Assembly (NCBI GenBank): GCA_964604825.1
Contig: CAZSAL010000041.1
Location: 1 to 23,235, forward strand
DNA: 23,235 nucleotides
Reading direction: 5' to 3'
Origin: CAZSAL01 sp964604825
GTDB taxonomy: Bacteria; Elusimicrobiota; Elusimicrobia; 2-01-FULL-59-12
The translations under genes and the position numbers were made by a program. Positions 15,098 through 22,828 of this stretch are shown piece after piece; position 1 is the first letter of the stretch; every line of letters begins with the position of its first letter. The notes under the pieces were generated by a model that worked only from the letters and a program-made list of their open reading frames with translations, had not been told where the DNA came from and did no database searches.

Positions 15098-15103
15098 CTC
15101 CTT
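15098..15103 (-). promoter_or_regulatory. Ribosome binding site of rpsE (decides a GTG start)
   Basis: AAGGAG on the mRNA, five bases before the GTG at 15090-15092 and just after the rplR TGA. It favours the GTG over the downstream ATG. Confidence 0.7.
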
Positions 15104-15104
15104 T

Positions 15105-15470
15105 TCAAAATTGAAGACCGGCCTTGCGGGCTGCATCGGCCAGAGCTTTAATCCGGCCGTGATAGATATGTCCACCCCGATCAAACACCACTTCTTTTAT
15201 ATTTTTCGCCAAAGCCTTCTGCGCCACCAGTTCGCCTACCGCCTGCGCCGCGGCAACATTTCCGCCGGTCTTAAATTTACCCTTCAACTCGGGAGATAAA
15301 GAAGAAGCCGAAACAAGCGTTATCCCCTTCATATCATCAATTATCTGGGCATAAACGTGCTTAAGAGTGCGCGTCACCGAAAAGCGGAGGCGGGTCGCAT
15401 GCGCCTCCCGGATTTTTTCACGGGTACGCTCACGCCTGAATTCAAAGCGCCTTAATGTTAATCCCTGCAT
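15105..15470 (-). CDS. rplR: Large-subunit ribosomal protein L18, 121 aa
   Basis: L18 binds 5S rRNA in the central protuberance. Family segments visible are TRLRFSVTRTLKHVYAQIIDD (about 26-46; L18 normally has RLSV.RS..HIYAQ..DD) and the C-terminal half AVGELVAQKALAKNIKEVVFDRGG with YHGRIKALADAARKAGLQF. Length is typical. It starts one base after the rplF stop. Confidence 0.97.
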   Translation of the reverse strand: MQGLTLRRFEFRRERTREKIREAHATRLRFSVTRTLKHVYAQIIDDMKGITLVSASSLSPELKGKFKTGGNVAAAQAVGELVAQKALAKNIKEVVFDRGGHIYHGRIKALADAARKAGLQF

Positions 15471-15471
15471 A

Positions 15472-16044
15472 TTATTTCGCTCCGCCGGCAGCGCCCACTG
15501 CTCCAGCAGCCGCTTTGCCTGCCTTCCTTTTGATATGTTCGCCGACGTATTTGATGCCGCTTCCTTTATAAGGTTCGGGCAATCTGAGCCGACGGATCTG
15601 TGCGGTCACCTCTCCGACCAGATAAGCATCAACGCCGGAAATCGCCAACAGCGTCTGTTTTGGATCAACCGAAACTTTTATGCCCGCCGGCACTTTAAAC
15701 ACTTTCGGATGAGCAAAACCAAGAGAAATTGTCAGTTTGTCACCAGCCACATTAGCCCGGTAACCGAGACCAATAATTTCCAGTTCTTTCTTAAAGCCCT
15801 GGGTAACACCGATAATTGCGTTCTGCACAAGCGATCGTGTCAAACCGTGCCGTGAACCACCGCCTTCATCAGCAGAATCAATAATTTCTACTTTCAGCAG
15901 GTTTTTTTCTGCCTTAACCGCAATGCCACGGGGCAATTTTTGAACAAATTTTCCGAGGGGTCCCTGAACCTCGATCGCGTCGGGGCGAATGTCGACTTTA
16001 ACCTTTTCTGGAACAGTGATGGGTGTTCTACCAATTCGGCTCAT
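15472..16044 (-). CDS. rplF: Large-subunit ribosomal protein L6, 190 aa
   Basis: L6 sits near the sarcin-ricin loop and the factor-binding site. The start MSRIGRTPITVP is canonical. QGPLGK, GFKKELEIIGLGYRA and the C-terminal PEPYKGSGIKYVGEHIKRKAGK signature are present. An added alanine/glycine tail (about 174-190) follows the normal end. The ATG at 16044 is chosen, 2 nt after the rpsH stop; a TTG at 16062 would overlap rpsH and add six atypical residues. Confidence 0.97.
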   Translation of the reverse strand: MSRIGRTPITVPEKVKVDIRPDAIEVQGPLGKFVQKLPRGIAVKAEKNLLKVEIIDSADEGGGSRHGLTRSLVQNAIIGVTQGFKKELEIIGLGYRANVAGDKLTISLGFAHPKVFKVPAGIKVSVDPKQTLLAISGVDAYLVGEVTAQIRRLRLPEPYKGSGIKYVGEHIKRKAGKAAAGAVGAAGGAK

Positions 16045-16046
16045 GG

Positions 16047-16442
16047 TTACCAGACCTGACAAATCACTTCGCCGCCGACTTTTCCCTGATAAGCCTGGCG
16101 ATCGGTTAAAAGCCCTTTGGCGGTGGATATGATGGTCACTGCCCCGGCTTCACCACGTTTAGAGAATGCGCTGTACGGCTTGTATACGCGCAGGCCCGGA
16201 CGTGAAACGCGCTTTATACGTCGCAGCACCTGCTGACGGTCGGGGGCGTATTTCAAATAAATTCTAATGAAAGGGTGCTTATTGCCATCTTCCATTACCT
16301 TGTAGTTAGCCACGAACCCTTCAGCCTTAAGGATGCGAACCAAGCCGATCTTTAATTTTGAAGAAGGGACGTCAACCTTTTCAAAAAACCGGTTGCTGGC
16401 GTTACGTATATCAGTTAACAGATCAGAAATAGGGTCATTCAT
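16047..16442 (-). CDS. rpsH: Small-subunit ribosomal protein S8, 131 aa
   Basis: S8 binds helix 21 of 16S rRNA in the central domain. It begins NDPISDLLTDIRNA and ends GGEVICQVW, both diagnostic. RPGLRVY and GAVTIISTAKGLLTDRQA are also family segments; the usual glycine-rich GGI.I.STS.G reads GAVTIISTAKG. Length is typical. In E. coli S8 represses the spc operon by binding near the rplX-rplE junction; here that junction is a 4-nt overlap. Confidence 0.97.
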   Translation of the reverse strand: MNDPISDLLTDIRNASNRFFEKVDVPSSKLKIGLVRILKAEGFVANYKVMEDGNKHPFIRIYLKYAPDRQQVLRRIKRVSRPGLRVYKPYSAFSKRGEAGAVTIISTAKGLLTDRQAYQGKVGGEVICQVW

Positions 16443-16446
16443 AAAT

Positions 16447-16632
16447 TCACCAACTTGATTTGACTACACCCGGTATTAATCCGCGGTGCGCCATCGATCG
16501 AAAACAGAGACGGCAAAGACCGAAATCACGATAGAAAGCCCGGCCGCGCCCGCAATTGCGGCAACGGTTTCTAAACCTTGTTGCAAATTTTTGCGGCTTA
16601 CGCATCTTCGCTACAATTGAAATTCGTGCCAC
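16447..16632 (-). CDS. rpsN: Small-subunit ribosomal protein S14, short zinc-binding type, 61 aa
   Basis: S14 lies in the 30S head near S3 and S10. This 61-residue form carries the zinc ribbon CRNC (24-27) and CRLC (40-43), replacing the longer cysteine-free type found in E. coli. KFATRFRNRC and FRSMAHRGLIPGVVKSSW are typical. The start is GTG with AGGAG five bases upstream, overlapping the rplE stop. The gap to rpsH is 4 nt. Confidence 0.97.
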   Translation of the reverse strand: MARISIVAKMRKPQKFATRFRNRCRNCGRGRAFYRDFGLCRLCFRSMAHRGLIPGVVKSSW

Positions 16633-16640
16633 GTTCTCTC

Positions 16641-17234
16641 CTAACTAGACTTCTTAGTTTCCTTTTTCTTTTCTTCCGTCTTAAAGGGCATGCCGAAAAG
16701 GGAAAGCAATTCCCGCGCACGCGCATCATTCTTTGCCGTAGTAACTATCGTAATGTTCAGGCCGCGTATCTTAGGCGATTTTTCTAACTCAGCTTCCGGG
16801 AAGATATGTTGTTCCGTCAGACCAAGATTATAATTTCCTCGGCCATCAAAAGCGCGCGCGTCCAAACCGCGAAAATCGCGGATACGCGGTATCGCCGCAT
16901 TGATGAACCGGTCCAGGAATTCGTACATGCGGGATCCCCGCAACGTCACCCGCAGACCTATAGGCATCCCCTGTCTCAACTTAAAATTCGAAATGGACTT
17001 TTTCGCACGCCGGACCTGCGGTTTTTGCCCGGCAATCGCCGAAAGCTCTGCCGCAGCCTGGTCAAGAGCCTTGATATCTTCTTTTGCCTCATTAACGCCC
17101 ATATTAACGACAATTTTGGTCAGCCGCGGAACAGCATTCATGTTCTTTAAATTGAAAAGCTTCACCATCTCCGGAGCAACAACGTTCCGGAAACGTTCCT
17201 TCATCCGGGGAATATTATCAGCAGTTTTTGTCAT
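16641..17234 (-). CDS. rplE: Large-subunit ribosomal protein L5, 197 aa
   Basis: L5 binds 5S rRNA and contacts P-site tRNA. Family segments are PRLTKIVVNMGVNEA, the GQKPQVRRAKKSISNFKLRQGMPIG region, and IPRIRDFRGLDARAFDGRGNYNLG. The tail is Lys/Glu-rich beyond the normal end. The ATG at 17234 overlaps the rplX stop by 4 nt (ATGA); the frame is open further upstream, but those 33 residues lie inside rplX and do not match L5. Confidence 0.97.
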   Translation of the reverse strand: MTKTADNIPRMKERFRNVVAPEMVKLFNLKNMNAVPRLTKIVVNMGVNEAKEDIKALDQAAAELSAIAGQKPQVRRAKKSISNFKLRQGMPIGLRVTLRGSRMYEFLDRFINAAIPRIRDFRGLDARAFDGRGNYNLGLTEQHIFPEAELEKSPKIRGLNITIVTTAKNDARARELLSLFGMPFKTEEKKKETKKSS

Positions 17235-17542
17235 GACACTATCATCTCGCCGCATTTGCGGCAGACCCGGACTTTTGTACCGTCTGTAAGCTGATCGTTT
17301 TTTGGACGCATCGCCTGTTTGCATTTCGGACACACCAGCATCACATTGGAAATATGAATGGAAGCCTCTTTCTCTCTTATCCCGCCAGGTTCCGTTTGCG
17401 TAGGGCGGGCGTGTTTTTTCACAAAATTGACTTTCGATACCAGGACCCGTTTGTCATCAATTACACTGATAACTTCGCCCTGCTTACCACGGTTTTTCCC
17501 CGCCAGAACCAGAACCTTGTCTTTTTTACGGATAAAAGCCAT
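17231..17542 (-). CDS. rplX: Large-subunit ribosomal protein L24, 103 aa
   Basis: L24 is an assembly initiator near the tunnel exit. The KOW motif is in KKDKVLVLAGKNRGKQGEVISV (about 5-26) and VNFVKKHARPTQ follows. The C-terminal part carries CPKC and CRKC pairs, a zinc ribbon found in many bacterial L24 proteins. The ATG at 17542 shares one base with the rplN stop (TGATG) and has GAGG seven bases upstream; a GTG one codon earlier is possible. Confidence 0.96.
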   Translation of the reverse strand: MAFIRKKDKVLVLAGKNRGKQGEVISVIDDKRVLVSKVNFVKKHARPTQTEPGGIREKEASIHISNVMLVCPKCKQAMRPKNDQLTDGTKVRVCRKCGEMIVS

Positions 17543-17910
17543 CACACTACCTCAGGAGCCAACGAAATGATTTTGATATATTCCCGTTCCCGCAGTTCAC
17601 GCGCGATAGGCCCGAATATGCGCGTCCCGCGCGGTTCGCCATTGGCATCAATAAGACACACGGCATTGTCATCAAATTTGACGTAGCTGCCGTCCATACG
17701 GCGGAATTCGCGCACGGTGCGTACTACAACAGCCTTGACCACATCTCCCTTTTTTATACTGGCTGCGGGCAGGGCATCCTGCACGGAACAAACTACGACA
17801 TCCCCGAGCCCGGCATAGCGGCGGCGGGTTCCACCAACCACCCGGAAACACCGCAGACGGCGGGCGCCGGAATTATCAGCGACATTGAGTATGGCACGTT
17901 CTTGAATCAC
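17542..17910 (-). CDS. rplN: Large-subunit ribosomal protein L14, 122 aa
   Basis: L14 lies at the subunit interface (bridge B5/B8). ERAILNVADNSGARRLRCFRV is the diagnostic N-terminus, with KKGDVVKAVVVRT and the C-terminal FGPIARELREREYIKIISLAPEV. The start is taken as the GTG at 17910, which gives the exact family length and overlaps the rpsQ stop by 4 nt (GTGA). The frame is open upstream into rpsQ without L14 similarity. Confidence 0.96.
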   Translation of the reverse strand: MIQERAILNVADNSGARRLRCFRVVGGTRRRYAGLGDVVVCSVQDALPAASIKKGDVVKAVVVRTVREFRRMDGSYVKFDDNAVCLIDANGEPRGTRIFGPIARELREREYIKIISLAPEVV

Positions 17911-18188
17911 GAACTTTTTCTCACAATCCGGGCAATCCGCCAACGTTTGAGTTTGGAAAGCGGTCTGGTTTCCACGATTTCAACGCGATCCCCCACATGA
18001 GATTCATTTTTCTCGTCGTGAGCATAAAATTTGCTGGAACGCCGGAGCACCTTCTTGTAACGGGGGTGCATACTCTGCCATGCGACCACAACGGCACGAG
18101 TCTTATCCATTTTGTCCGATACAACAACGCCTTCCCGTGCTTTGCGGTCATTACGATCTTCAATAGGAGCTGCGATTTTTGAATCCAT
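17907..18188 (-). CDS. rpsQ: Small-subunit ribosomal protein S17, 93 aa
   Basis: S17 is a 16S rRNA 5'-domain binder with an OB fold. REGVVVSDKMDKTRAVVV and HPRYKKVLRRSSKFYAHDE are the family signatures, with VGDRVEIVETRPLSKLKRW near the end. A short extra lead (about 12 residues) precedes the standard start. The ATG at 18188 shares one base with the rpmC stop (TGATG); the stop overlaps rplN by 4 nt. Confidence 0.96.
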   Translation of the reverse strand: MDSKIAAPIEDRNDRKAREGVVVSDKMDKTRAVVVAWQSMHPRYKKVLRRSSKFYAHDEKNESHVGDRVEIVETRPLSKLKRWRIARIVRKSS

Positions 18189-18394
18189 CAGGCTTTCTCT
18201 TCTTTCTGGCGCAGCCACGTTTGTAAACGCGCAATCTCCCGCCGGTTTATCCGGATTTCCATGGGGTTTTTCAAAGGATTGCTGGCATGCCGGAACTGCA
18301 TTCGGAACTGAGTCTCCTGGGCTTCTCTCAGGCGCGCGCTCAATTCTGCGGCCGACATCGTTGCGTATGATTCTTTTTTATCCTTTTTGGCCAA
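18188..18394 (-). CDS. rpmC: Large-subunit ribosomal protein L29, 68 aa
   Basis: L29 is a two-helix protein at the tunnel exit, near the trigger factor/SRP site. The segments SAAELSARLREAQETQFRMQFR and NPMEIRINRREIARLQTWL match the family. The start is taken as the TTG at 18394, one base after the rplP stop, with GAGGA eight bases upstream. Another TTG at 18415 lies inside rplP, and an ATG at 18358 would shorten the protein to about 56 residues. The N-terminal ten residues are lysine-rich and not part of the usual core. Confidence 0.92.
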   Translation of the reverse strand: MAKKDKKESYATMSAAELSARLREAQETQFRMQFRHASNPLKNPMEIRINRREIARLQTWLRQKEEKA

Positions 18395-18395
18395 G

Positions 18396-18809
18396 TTAGT
18401 TTTCCTCGCGGACAATAAATTTAGTCTTAATAGGCAGCTTGTGCGCGGCGAGCGTCATTGCTTCCAGAGCTTCTGCCGGCGGCAAACCTTCGAGCTCAAA
18501 CATTATTCGCCCAGGTTTTACCACAGCAACCCAGAATTCCGGAGCGCCTTTTCCCTTACCCATACGGGTTTCAGCGGGCTTCTTTGAAATCGGCTTATCG
18601 GGAAAAATCCGCACCCAGAGTTTCCCGCCTTTTTTAATGAAGCGGGTCATTGCTACGCGGGCAGCTTCGATCTGGCGGCTTGTTATCCAATGAGATTCAA
18701 GCGCCTGCAGGCCGTACTGGCCGAAATCAACTTCCGTCGCCCCTTTGGCAATACCTTTCAAGCGGCCGCGATGCGCCTTACGATATTTGACACGCTTGGG
18801 CATCAACAT
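18396..18809 (-). CDS. rplP: Large-subunit ribosomal protein L16, 137 aa
   Basis: L16 contacts A-site tRNA and 5S rRNA. MLMPKRVKYRKAHRG is the standard start, and TRFIKKGGKLWVRIFPDKPISKKPAETRMGKGKGAPEFWVAVVKPG spans the diagnostic centre (about 55-100). The ATG shares one base with the rpsC stop (TGATG). Length is typical. Confidence 0.97.
   Translation of the reverse strand: MLMPKRVKYRKAHRGRLKGIAKGATEVDFGQYGLQALESHWITSRQIEAARVAMTRFIKKGGKLWVRIFPDKPISKKPAETRMGKGKGAPEFWVAVVKPGRIMFELEGLPPAEALEAMTLAAHKLPIKTKFIVREEN
18403..18407 (-). promoter_or_regulatory. Ribosome binding site of rpmC (decides a TTG start)
   Basis: GAGGA on the mRNA, inside the last codons of rplP and eight bases before the TTG at 18392-18394. 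It is the only reasonable site near rpmC and argues for that start. Confidence 0.6.
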
Positions 18810-19585
18810 CAGATCTTATCCTCGGGAATTTCTTCTTCCGTGTCAGGCTCTGCCGGGACTTCTTCAACGGCGGGAGGAACTATTTCGGCTTTTTCCGCCA
18901 ATTGTTCAAGCTCCTCTTTCGGGATCAGCTTAACTTCTTCCATCAGATCCTCGCGAGTTTTTTTGAATAGCTCTTTTTTGAAAATCCAAACTTTGACGCC
19001 AATCCGGCCCATTGTGATCAGGGCTTCGGCAAAACCGTAATTGATATCCGCTCGGAATGTCTGCAGGGGGACTCGCCCTTCCTTCATCCACTCAACGCGC
19101 GCGATTTCGGCTCCGCCCAGGCGGCCGGAAACGCGCACCTTTATCCCGAGCGCTCCTGCAGCCATGGTGCGCTCTATGGCTTTTTTCATTGCGCGACGGA
19201 ACCCGATATTTTTTTCAAGTTGCATTGCTATGCCTTCTGCAACCAGCTGGGCATCCAACTCCGGACGCTTAATTTCCATCACGTTAACGAAAGCCTTGCG
19301 ATCAGTCATTTGCTCGATATCTTTGCGCAGATTCTCGATGTCAGAACCCTTTTTCCCGATCACTATTCCCGGGCGCGCAGTGAAGATGTTTACGCGCAGA
19401 TGCTTGCCGGCGCGCTCGATGGCAATCTTGGAAACAGCCGCGCCCTGCAGCTTGCGGGTCAGATAAGCCCGGATTCGGCGGTCTTCCTCAAGAAGATCCG
19501 GCATTTGACGGAGATTAAACCACCTGGAATCCCAGTCATTGATATACCCAAGCCGCAGACCACCCGGATGTATTTTCTGGCCCAC
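18809..19585 (-). CDS. rpsC: Small-subunit ribosomal protein S3, 258 aa, with acidic C-terminal tail
   Basis: S3 forms part of the mRNA entry channel. The start GQKIHPGGLRLGY is canonical. The KH domain loop is IGKKG (76-80), and the C-terminal domain holds GRLGGAEIARVEWMKEGRVPLQTFRADINYG (about 154-184). Beyond about residue 213 it has an acidic tail rich in Glu, Pro and Val. The start is GTG at 19585, directly after the rplV TAA, with AGAGGG seven bases upstream. Confidence 0.97.
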   Translation of the reverse strand: MGQKIHPGGLRLGYINDWDSRWFNLRQMPDLLEEDRRIRAYLTRKLQGAAVSKIAIERAGKHLRVNIFTARPGIVIGKKGSDIENLRKDIEQMTDRKAFVNVMEIKRPELDAQLVAEGIAMQLEKNIGFRRAMKKAIERTMAAGALGIKVRVSGRLGGAEIARVEWMKEGRVPLQTFRADINYGFAEALITMGRIGVKVWIFKKELFKKTREDLMEEVKLIPKEELEQLAEKAEIVPPAVEEVPAEPDTEEEIPEDKI

Positions 19586-19957
19586 TTAATTACCCTCTTT
19601 CTGTCGCACCGGCTTTTGCCGTTTACCCGGACGCCGATCGCTCAAAACCACAGTCATGTGCATTGTGCGATGCCGGATTGTCGCCCCTCTGCCCTGGGCG
19701 TGCGCACGCATCCGTTTCATAACCGGACCAGCGCCGACCCATGCCTGGGAGATGTACCAGGCTTCAGGGTTTTCAGCCTTGCCCGCATTGGCAAAGGCGC
19801 TCAAAATTATTTTTTCTACCAGGGGCCGCGGCCCCTTGGCGATAAGCCGAAGCATAGACATGGCATGAGCCACTGATTTACCCCGGACCAGCATCAATAT
19901 CTGATCAACTTTACGGGGCGAAATACGAACATGACGGGCGTGCGCGACTGCATTCAT
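19586..19957 (-). CDS. rplV: Large-subunit ribosomal protein L22, 123 aa
   Basis: L22 lines the exit tunnel with an extended hairpin. ARHVRISPRKVDQILMLVRGKS is the standard N-terminus. KAENPEAWYISQAWVGAGPVMKRMRAHAQGRGATIRHRTMHMTVV covers the conserved C-terminal half including the hairpin tip. A short basic tail follows. It lies 9 nt after rpsS and abuts rpsC. Confidence 0.97.
   Translation of the reverse strand: MNAVAHARHVRISPRKVDQILMLVRGKSVAHAMSMLRLIAKGPRPLVEKIILSAFANAGKAENPEAWYISQAWVGAGPVMKRMRAHAQGRGATIRHRTMHMTVVLSDRRPGKRQKPVRQKEGN
19593..19598 (-). promoter_or_regulatory. Ribosome binding site of rpsC (GTG start)
   Basis: AGAGGG on the mRNA, seven bases before the GTG at 19583-19585, inside the last codons of rplV. 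It supports initiation at this GTG. Confidence 0.6.
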
Positions 19958-19966
19958 AGATAATTA

Positions 19967-20254
19967 TTAAGTAAGTGACGTAGCTTCCTTGGTATGGGCC
20001 GCTCCGTGTCCCTTAAAAAAGCGGGTAGGCGCCAGTTCCCCAAGGCGATGTCCGACCATTTCTTCAGTTATAAAAACGGGCAAAAACTTCCGTCCATTGT
20101 GAATCGCCAGCGTGTGACCGACAAATTCAGGCGTAATCATGCTCGCGCGCGCCCAGGTCTTGATGACTTTCTTGTCCACGCCCTTGTTCATGACCTGAAT
20201 TTTTTTCTGCAGCTTCTCATCAACGTAAGGACCTTTTTTTGTTGAACGCGCCAT
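19967..20254 (-). CDS. rpsS: Small-subunit ribosomal protein S19, 95 aa
   Basis: S19 sits in the 30S head with S13. The start ARSTKKGPYVDEKL, the centre WARASMITPEFVGHTLAIHNGRKF and HRLGELAPTRFFKGH are diagnostic. Length is typical. The ATG follows rplB after 10 nt; rplV follows after 9 nt. Confidence 0.97.
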   Translation of the reverse strand: MARSTKKGPYVDEKLQKKIQVMNKGVDKKVIKTWARASMITPEFVGHTLAIHNGRKFLPVFITEEMVGHRLGELAPTRFFKGHGAAHTKEATSLT

Positions 20255-20264
20255 TATAACCTCA

Positions 20265-21101
20265 CTATGCCAGTACCACAGTCTGCTTCGAACGGTGTTT
20301 TAAAATCATCCAGTCCCAGATTTTCTTAGACCGGGTCTTATATCCTTTTGCAGGCTGGTTCCATGGGGAGCGGGGTTGGTTGTTTCCCTTGGAACGACCG
20401 CGACCTCCGCCATGCGGATGATCCACAGCATTCATCGCGGTTCCGCGCACATCCGGGCGAATGCCCAGATGGCGGCTTCTCCCCGCGTTCCCGAGCACGC
20501 GGTTTTCGTGGTCTATATTTCCTACCTGCCCTACCGTCGCCATACAGCGCCCATCCAATTGACGGATTTCACCGGAAGGCATGCGGATCTGAACATAGGC
20601 CCCTTCCTTGGCCATCAACTGCGCAGCTGCGCCAGCGGAACGAACAAGTTTTGCTCCACGGCCCGGCATAAGCTCAAGATTGTGAATCAGCGTTCCTTCA
20701 GGGATATTTACCAGAGGCAGCGCGTTACCGGCCCGGATATCAGCATCGGGCCCCGATTTTACGGTGTCTCCAATTTTAAGGCTCTCCGGCAGAATTATGT
20801 AGCGCTTATCCCCATCCGCATAGTGAATCAATGCTATCCGACTTGACCTGTTAGGATCATATTCAAGGGCAATGACTTTCCCCGGAACGCCGATATTGTC
20901 GCGTTTGAAATCGATTAAACGATATGCCCGTTTATGACCGCCGCCCTGATGCCGGACCATAATCATGCCGGAATTATTGCGGCCTGCCTGTTTCGCAAGG
21001 TTCCGTAAAAGCCGTTTTTCCGGTTCCTTCTTCGTCAACGTTGAAAAATCCTCTACTGAAATAAATCTTCGGGAAGGCGTATAGGGCTTGAAGGTTTTCA
21101 T
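20265..21101 (-). CDS. rplB: Large-subunit ribosomal protein L2, 278 aa
   Basis: L2 is a core 50S protein needed for subunit joining and peptidyl transfer. KPYTPSRRF at the start, NNSGMIMVRHQGGGHKR (42-58), IPEGTLIHNLE and the hallmark DHPHGGGRGRSKG (227-239) are all present, including the conserved histidines 228 and 230. Length is normal (about 275). It starts 2 nt after the rplW stop. Confidence 0.98.
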   Translation of the reverse strand: MKTFKPYTPSRRFISVEDFSTLTKKEPEKRLLRNLAKQAGRNNSGMIMVRHQGGGHKRAYRLIDFKRDNIGVPGKVIALEYDPNRSSRIALIHYADGDKRYIILPESLKIGDTVKSGPDADIRAGNALPLVNIPEGTLIHNLELMPGRGAKLVRSAGAAAQLMAKEGAYVQIRMPSGEIRQLDGRCMATVGQVGNIDHENRVLGNAGRSRHLGIRPDVRGTAMNAVDHPHGGGRGRSKGNNQPRSPWNQPAKGYKTRSKKIWDWMILKHRSKQTVVLA

Positions 21102-21103
21102 AA

Positions 21104-21403
21104 TTACCGGCCTTCCTCCAGAATTTTAATTTCCTGACCAGCCTGAACGGTTACCACAGCCTTCTTCCAATCCGGACGGTGCGAAGCCGGAGCGTTACCC
21201 ATCCGGCGCATTTTCCCCCCAACCATCATTGTATTGACCTTCGTCACCTTGACCTTGAATAAATCCTGTACGGCACGCTTGATATCGTGTTTAGTTGATT
21301 CCCTGGCTACGCGGAATACGTATTGGTTCGCCAGAGCCTTAAGATTTGTAGCCCTTTCAGTTACGATAGGCCTTTTAATAATTTTGAATAGCGCGTCCAT
21401 CAT
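21104..21403 (-). CDS. rplW: Large-subunit ribosomal protein L23, 99 aa
   Basis: L23 is at the tunnel exit and docks trigger factor and SRP. IIKRPIVTERATNL is the diagnostic start, followed by YVFRVARESTKHDIKRAVQDLFKVKVTKVNTM. Two ATGs stand in tandem (21403 and 21400); the first overlaps the rplD stop by 4 nt, and the second has better spacing from AAGG. Length is typical with either. Confidence 0.96.
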   Translation of the reverse strand: MMDALFKIIKRPIVTERATNLKALANQYVFRVARESTKHDIKRAVQDLFKVKVTKVNTMMVGGKMRRMGNAPASHRPDWKKAVVTVQAGQEIKILEEGR

Positions 21404-22038
21404 TTACCCTTAGGAAATTTATCTGCCAGATTCTTCAAAGCCGTCTGCGAAAAAATCATCTGTTTCGCCGATAATACAAGCCATGCGTTCAAGCCTCGTA
21501 TGTCGGCCAAATTAACATGAGAAATATTTTTCAAAGCCCGGGCCATCGCATCGTCTTTCTTGTCAAAGATAATCAACGTACGCCCGGTAAGTCCGGTTTT
21601 CTTCAGAAGCTGTTCAGCATTGCGGGTTTTTCCTTCGAAATCAGGGAAGGATTCTATGACAGCAATTTCTGAGGCCCTGGCTTTTTCAACAAGCGCCGTC
21701 TGAAGCGCAAGCAGTCTTTTCTTCTCACCCAAATCCGTGCGGTACGAGCGGGGCTTCGGGCCAAAAATTATACCACCTTTCCGCCAAAGTGGCGAGCGGA
21801 TCGAACCGGCGCGCGCGTTTCCCGTTCCTTTTTGCTTCCACGGTTTGTGACCGCCGCCTGTTACAAGGCCACGCGTTTTGGTCATCGAAGTCCCCCGGCG
21901 CTGGTTTGCCTGTAAAGAGACAACAATTTCATGCAGGGTATGCCGTGACCCGTTTCCTGCAAAAATGGTTTCCGGCAAAGGGATTTTTCCCTTCGCTTCT
22001 CCGTTAGCCTTAAAAAAAACTGCTTCCAATGTGCTCAT
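21400..22038 (-). CDS. rplD: Large-subunit ribosomal protein L4, 212 aa
   Basis: L4 reaches into the exit tunnel. The tunnel-loop region QRRGTSMTKTRGLVTGGGHKPWKQKGTGNARAGSIRSPLWRKGGIIFGPKPRSY (about 46-99) is diagnostic. NLADIRGLNAWLVLSAKQMIFSQTAL is the conserved end. In E. coli L4 represses its own operon through a long S10 leader; no leader exists here between tuf and rpsJ. The ATG shares one base with the rplC stop (TAATG). Confidence 0.97.
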   Translation of the reverse strand: MSTLEAVFFKANGEAKGKIPLPETIFAGNGSRHTLHEIVVSLQANQRRGTSMTKTRGLVTGGGHKPWKQKGTGNARAGSIRSPLWRKGGIIFGPKPRSYRTDLGEKKRLLALQTALVEKARASEIAVIESFPDFEGKTRNAEQLLKKTGLTGRTLIIFDKKDDAMARALKNISHVNLADIRGLNAWLVLSAKQMIFSQTALKNLADKFPKGK

Positions 22039-22820
22039 TATTTACCTGCTTTTGCGGCCGGTGCCGCCGGCTTGGTTGCCTTTACCGGAGCGGCTTCTTT
22101 TTTGGCTTTCTTGCCGGACGGGGCAGCATGAACCGTTCGCACCTTTACCCGTTTAATGGTCTGCTGGATAGTGACAAGGGATTCGATATTCCCTGGTACT
22201 GCACCGCGAATCATGAGCAGGTTTCGTTCCGGATCAACATTCACGACTTCAAGATGCTGCACAGTAGTCTGCTCTACACCTAAATGCCCTGGAAATTTTT
22301 TGCCCTTAAAAACCCGGCCCGGATAAGTATTTGAACCTGAAGATCCCGGAGCGCGCGCTCTATCTGATTGCCCGTGCGTCGAGGGTCCACCGCTGAAATT
22401 GTGGCGCTTCATGCTCCCGGCAAACCCCTTTCCTTTAGAAATACCGATAACATCTACATAATCACCAGGCGCAAAAACACTCGCATTTATAACCTGCCCG
22501 ACTTGAAAATCAGCCGCTTTATCCGTGCGGAACTCACGAATCCAGCGCGCAGGAGAAACCTGCGCCTTTTTAAACTGCCCTGCAAAAGGCTTATTCAGGG
22601 ACTTCTCCCGAACTTCGCCAAAAGCAACTTGAATTGCGCTGTAGCCGTTTCGTTCCGGCGAAATAATCTGAGTCACATGACATGGCCCTGCAAGGATAAC
22701 CGTGACAGGCGTTACTCCGCCTTGGGCATCAAATATCTGGGTCATACCTATTTTCTGACCCAATAACGCTTTTATAGAGGCAACCGTTTTATGTTCCGTC
22801 TGGACAGATGTTTCAGCCAT
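22038..22820 (-). CDS. rplC: Large-subunit ribosomal protein L3, 260 aa, with extended ends
   Basis: L3 is an early-assembly protein reaching the peptidyl transferase centre. LLGQKIGMTQIFDAQG (19-34), KGFAGSMKRHNFSGGPSTHGQ (131-151) and PGRVFKGKKFPGHLG (167-181) are diagnostic. It is about 50 residues longer than usual. There are about 16 extra residues before the normal start and a Lys/Ala/Pro tail from about residue 231 (APVKATKPAAPAAKAGK), like a histone H1 tail. The ATG has AGGA seven bases upstream. The gap from rpsJ is 8 nt. Confidence 0.97.
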   Translation of the reverse strand: MAETSVQTEHKTVASIKALLGQKIGMTQIFDAQGGVTPVTVILAGPCHVTQIISPERNGYSAIQVAFGEVREKSLNKPFAGQFKKAQVSPARWIREFRTDKAADFQVGQVINASVFAPGDYVDVIGISKGKGFAGSMKRHNFSGGPSTHGQSDRARAPGSSGSNTYPGRVFKGKKFPGHLGVEQTTVQHLEVVNVDPERNLLMIRGAVPGNIESLVTIQQTIKRVKVRTVHAAPSGKKAKKEAAPVKATKPAAPAAKAGK

Positions 22821-22828
22821 GGCAATTC

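Noticed and set aside
17235..17333. N-terminal extension of L5 into rplX
   Set aside because: The 33 extra residues lie within rplX and do not resemble L5; the ATG at 17234 overlaps the rplX stop as expected for coupling.
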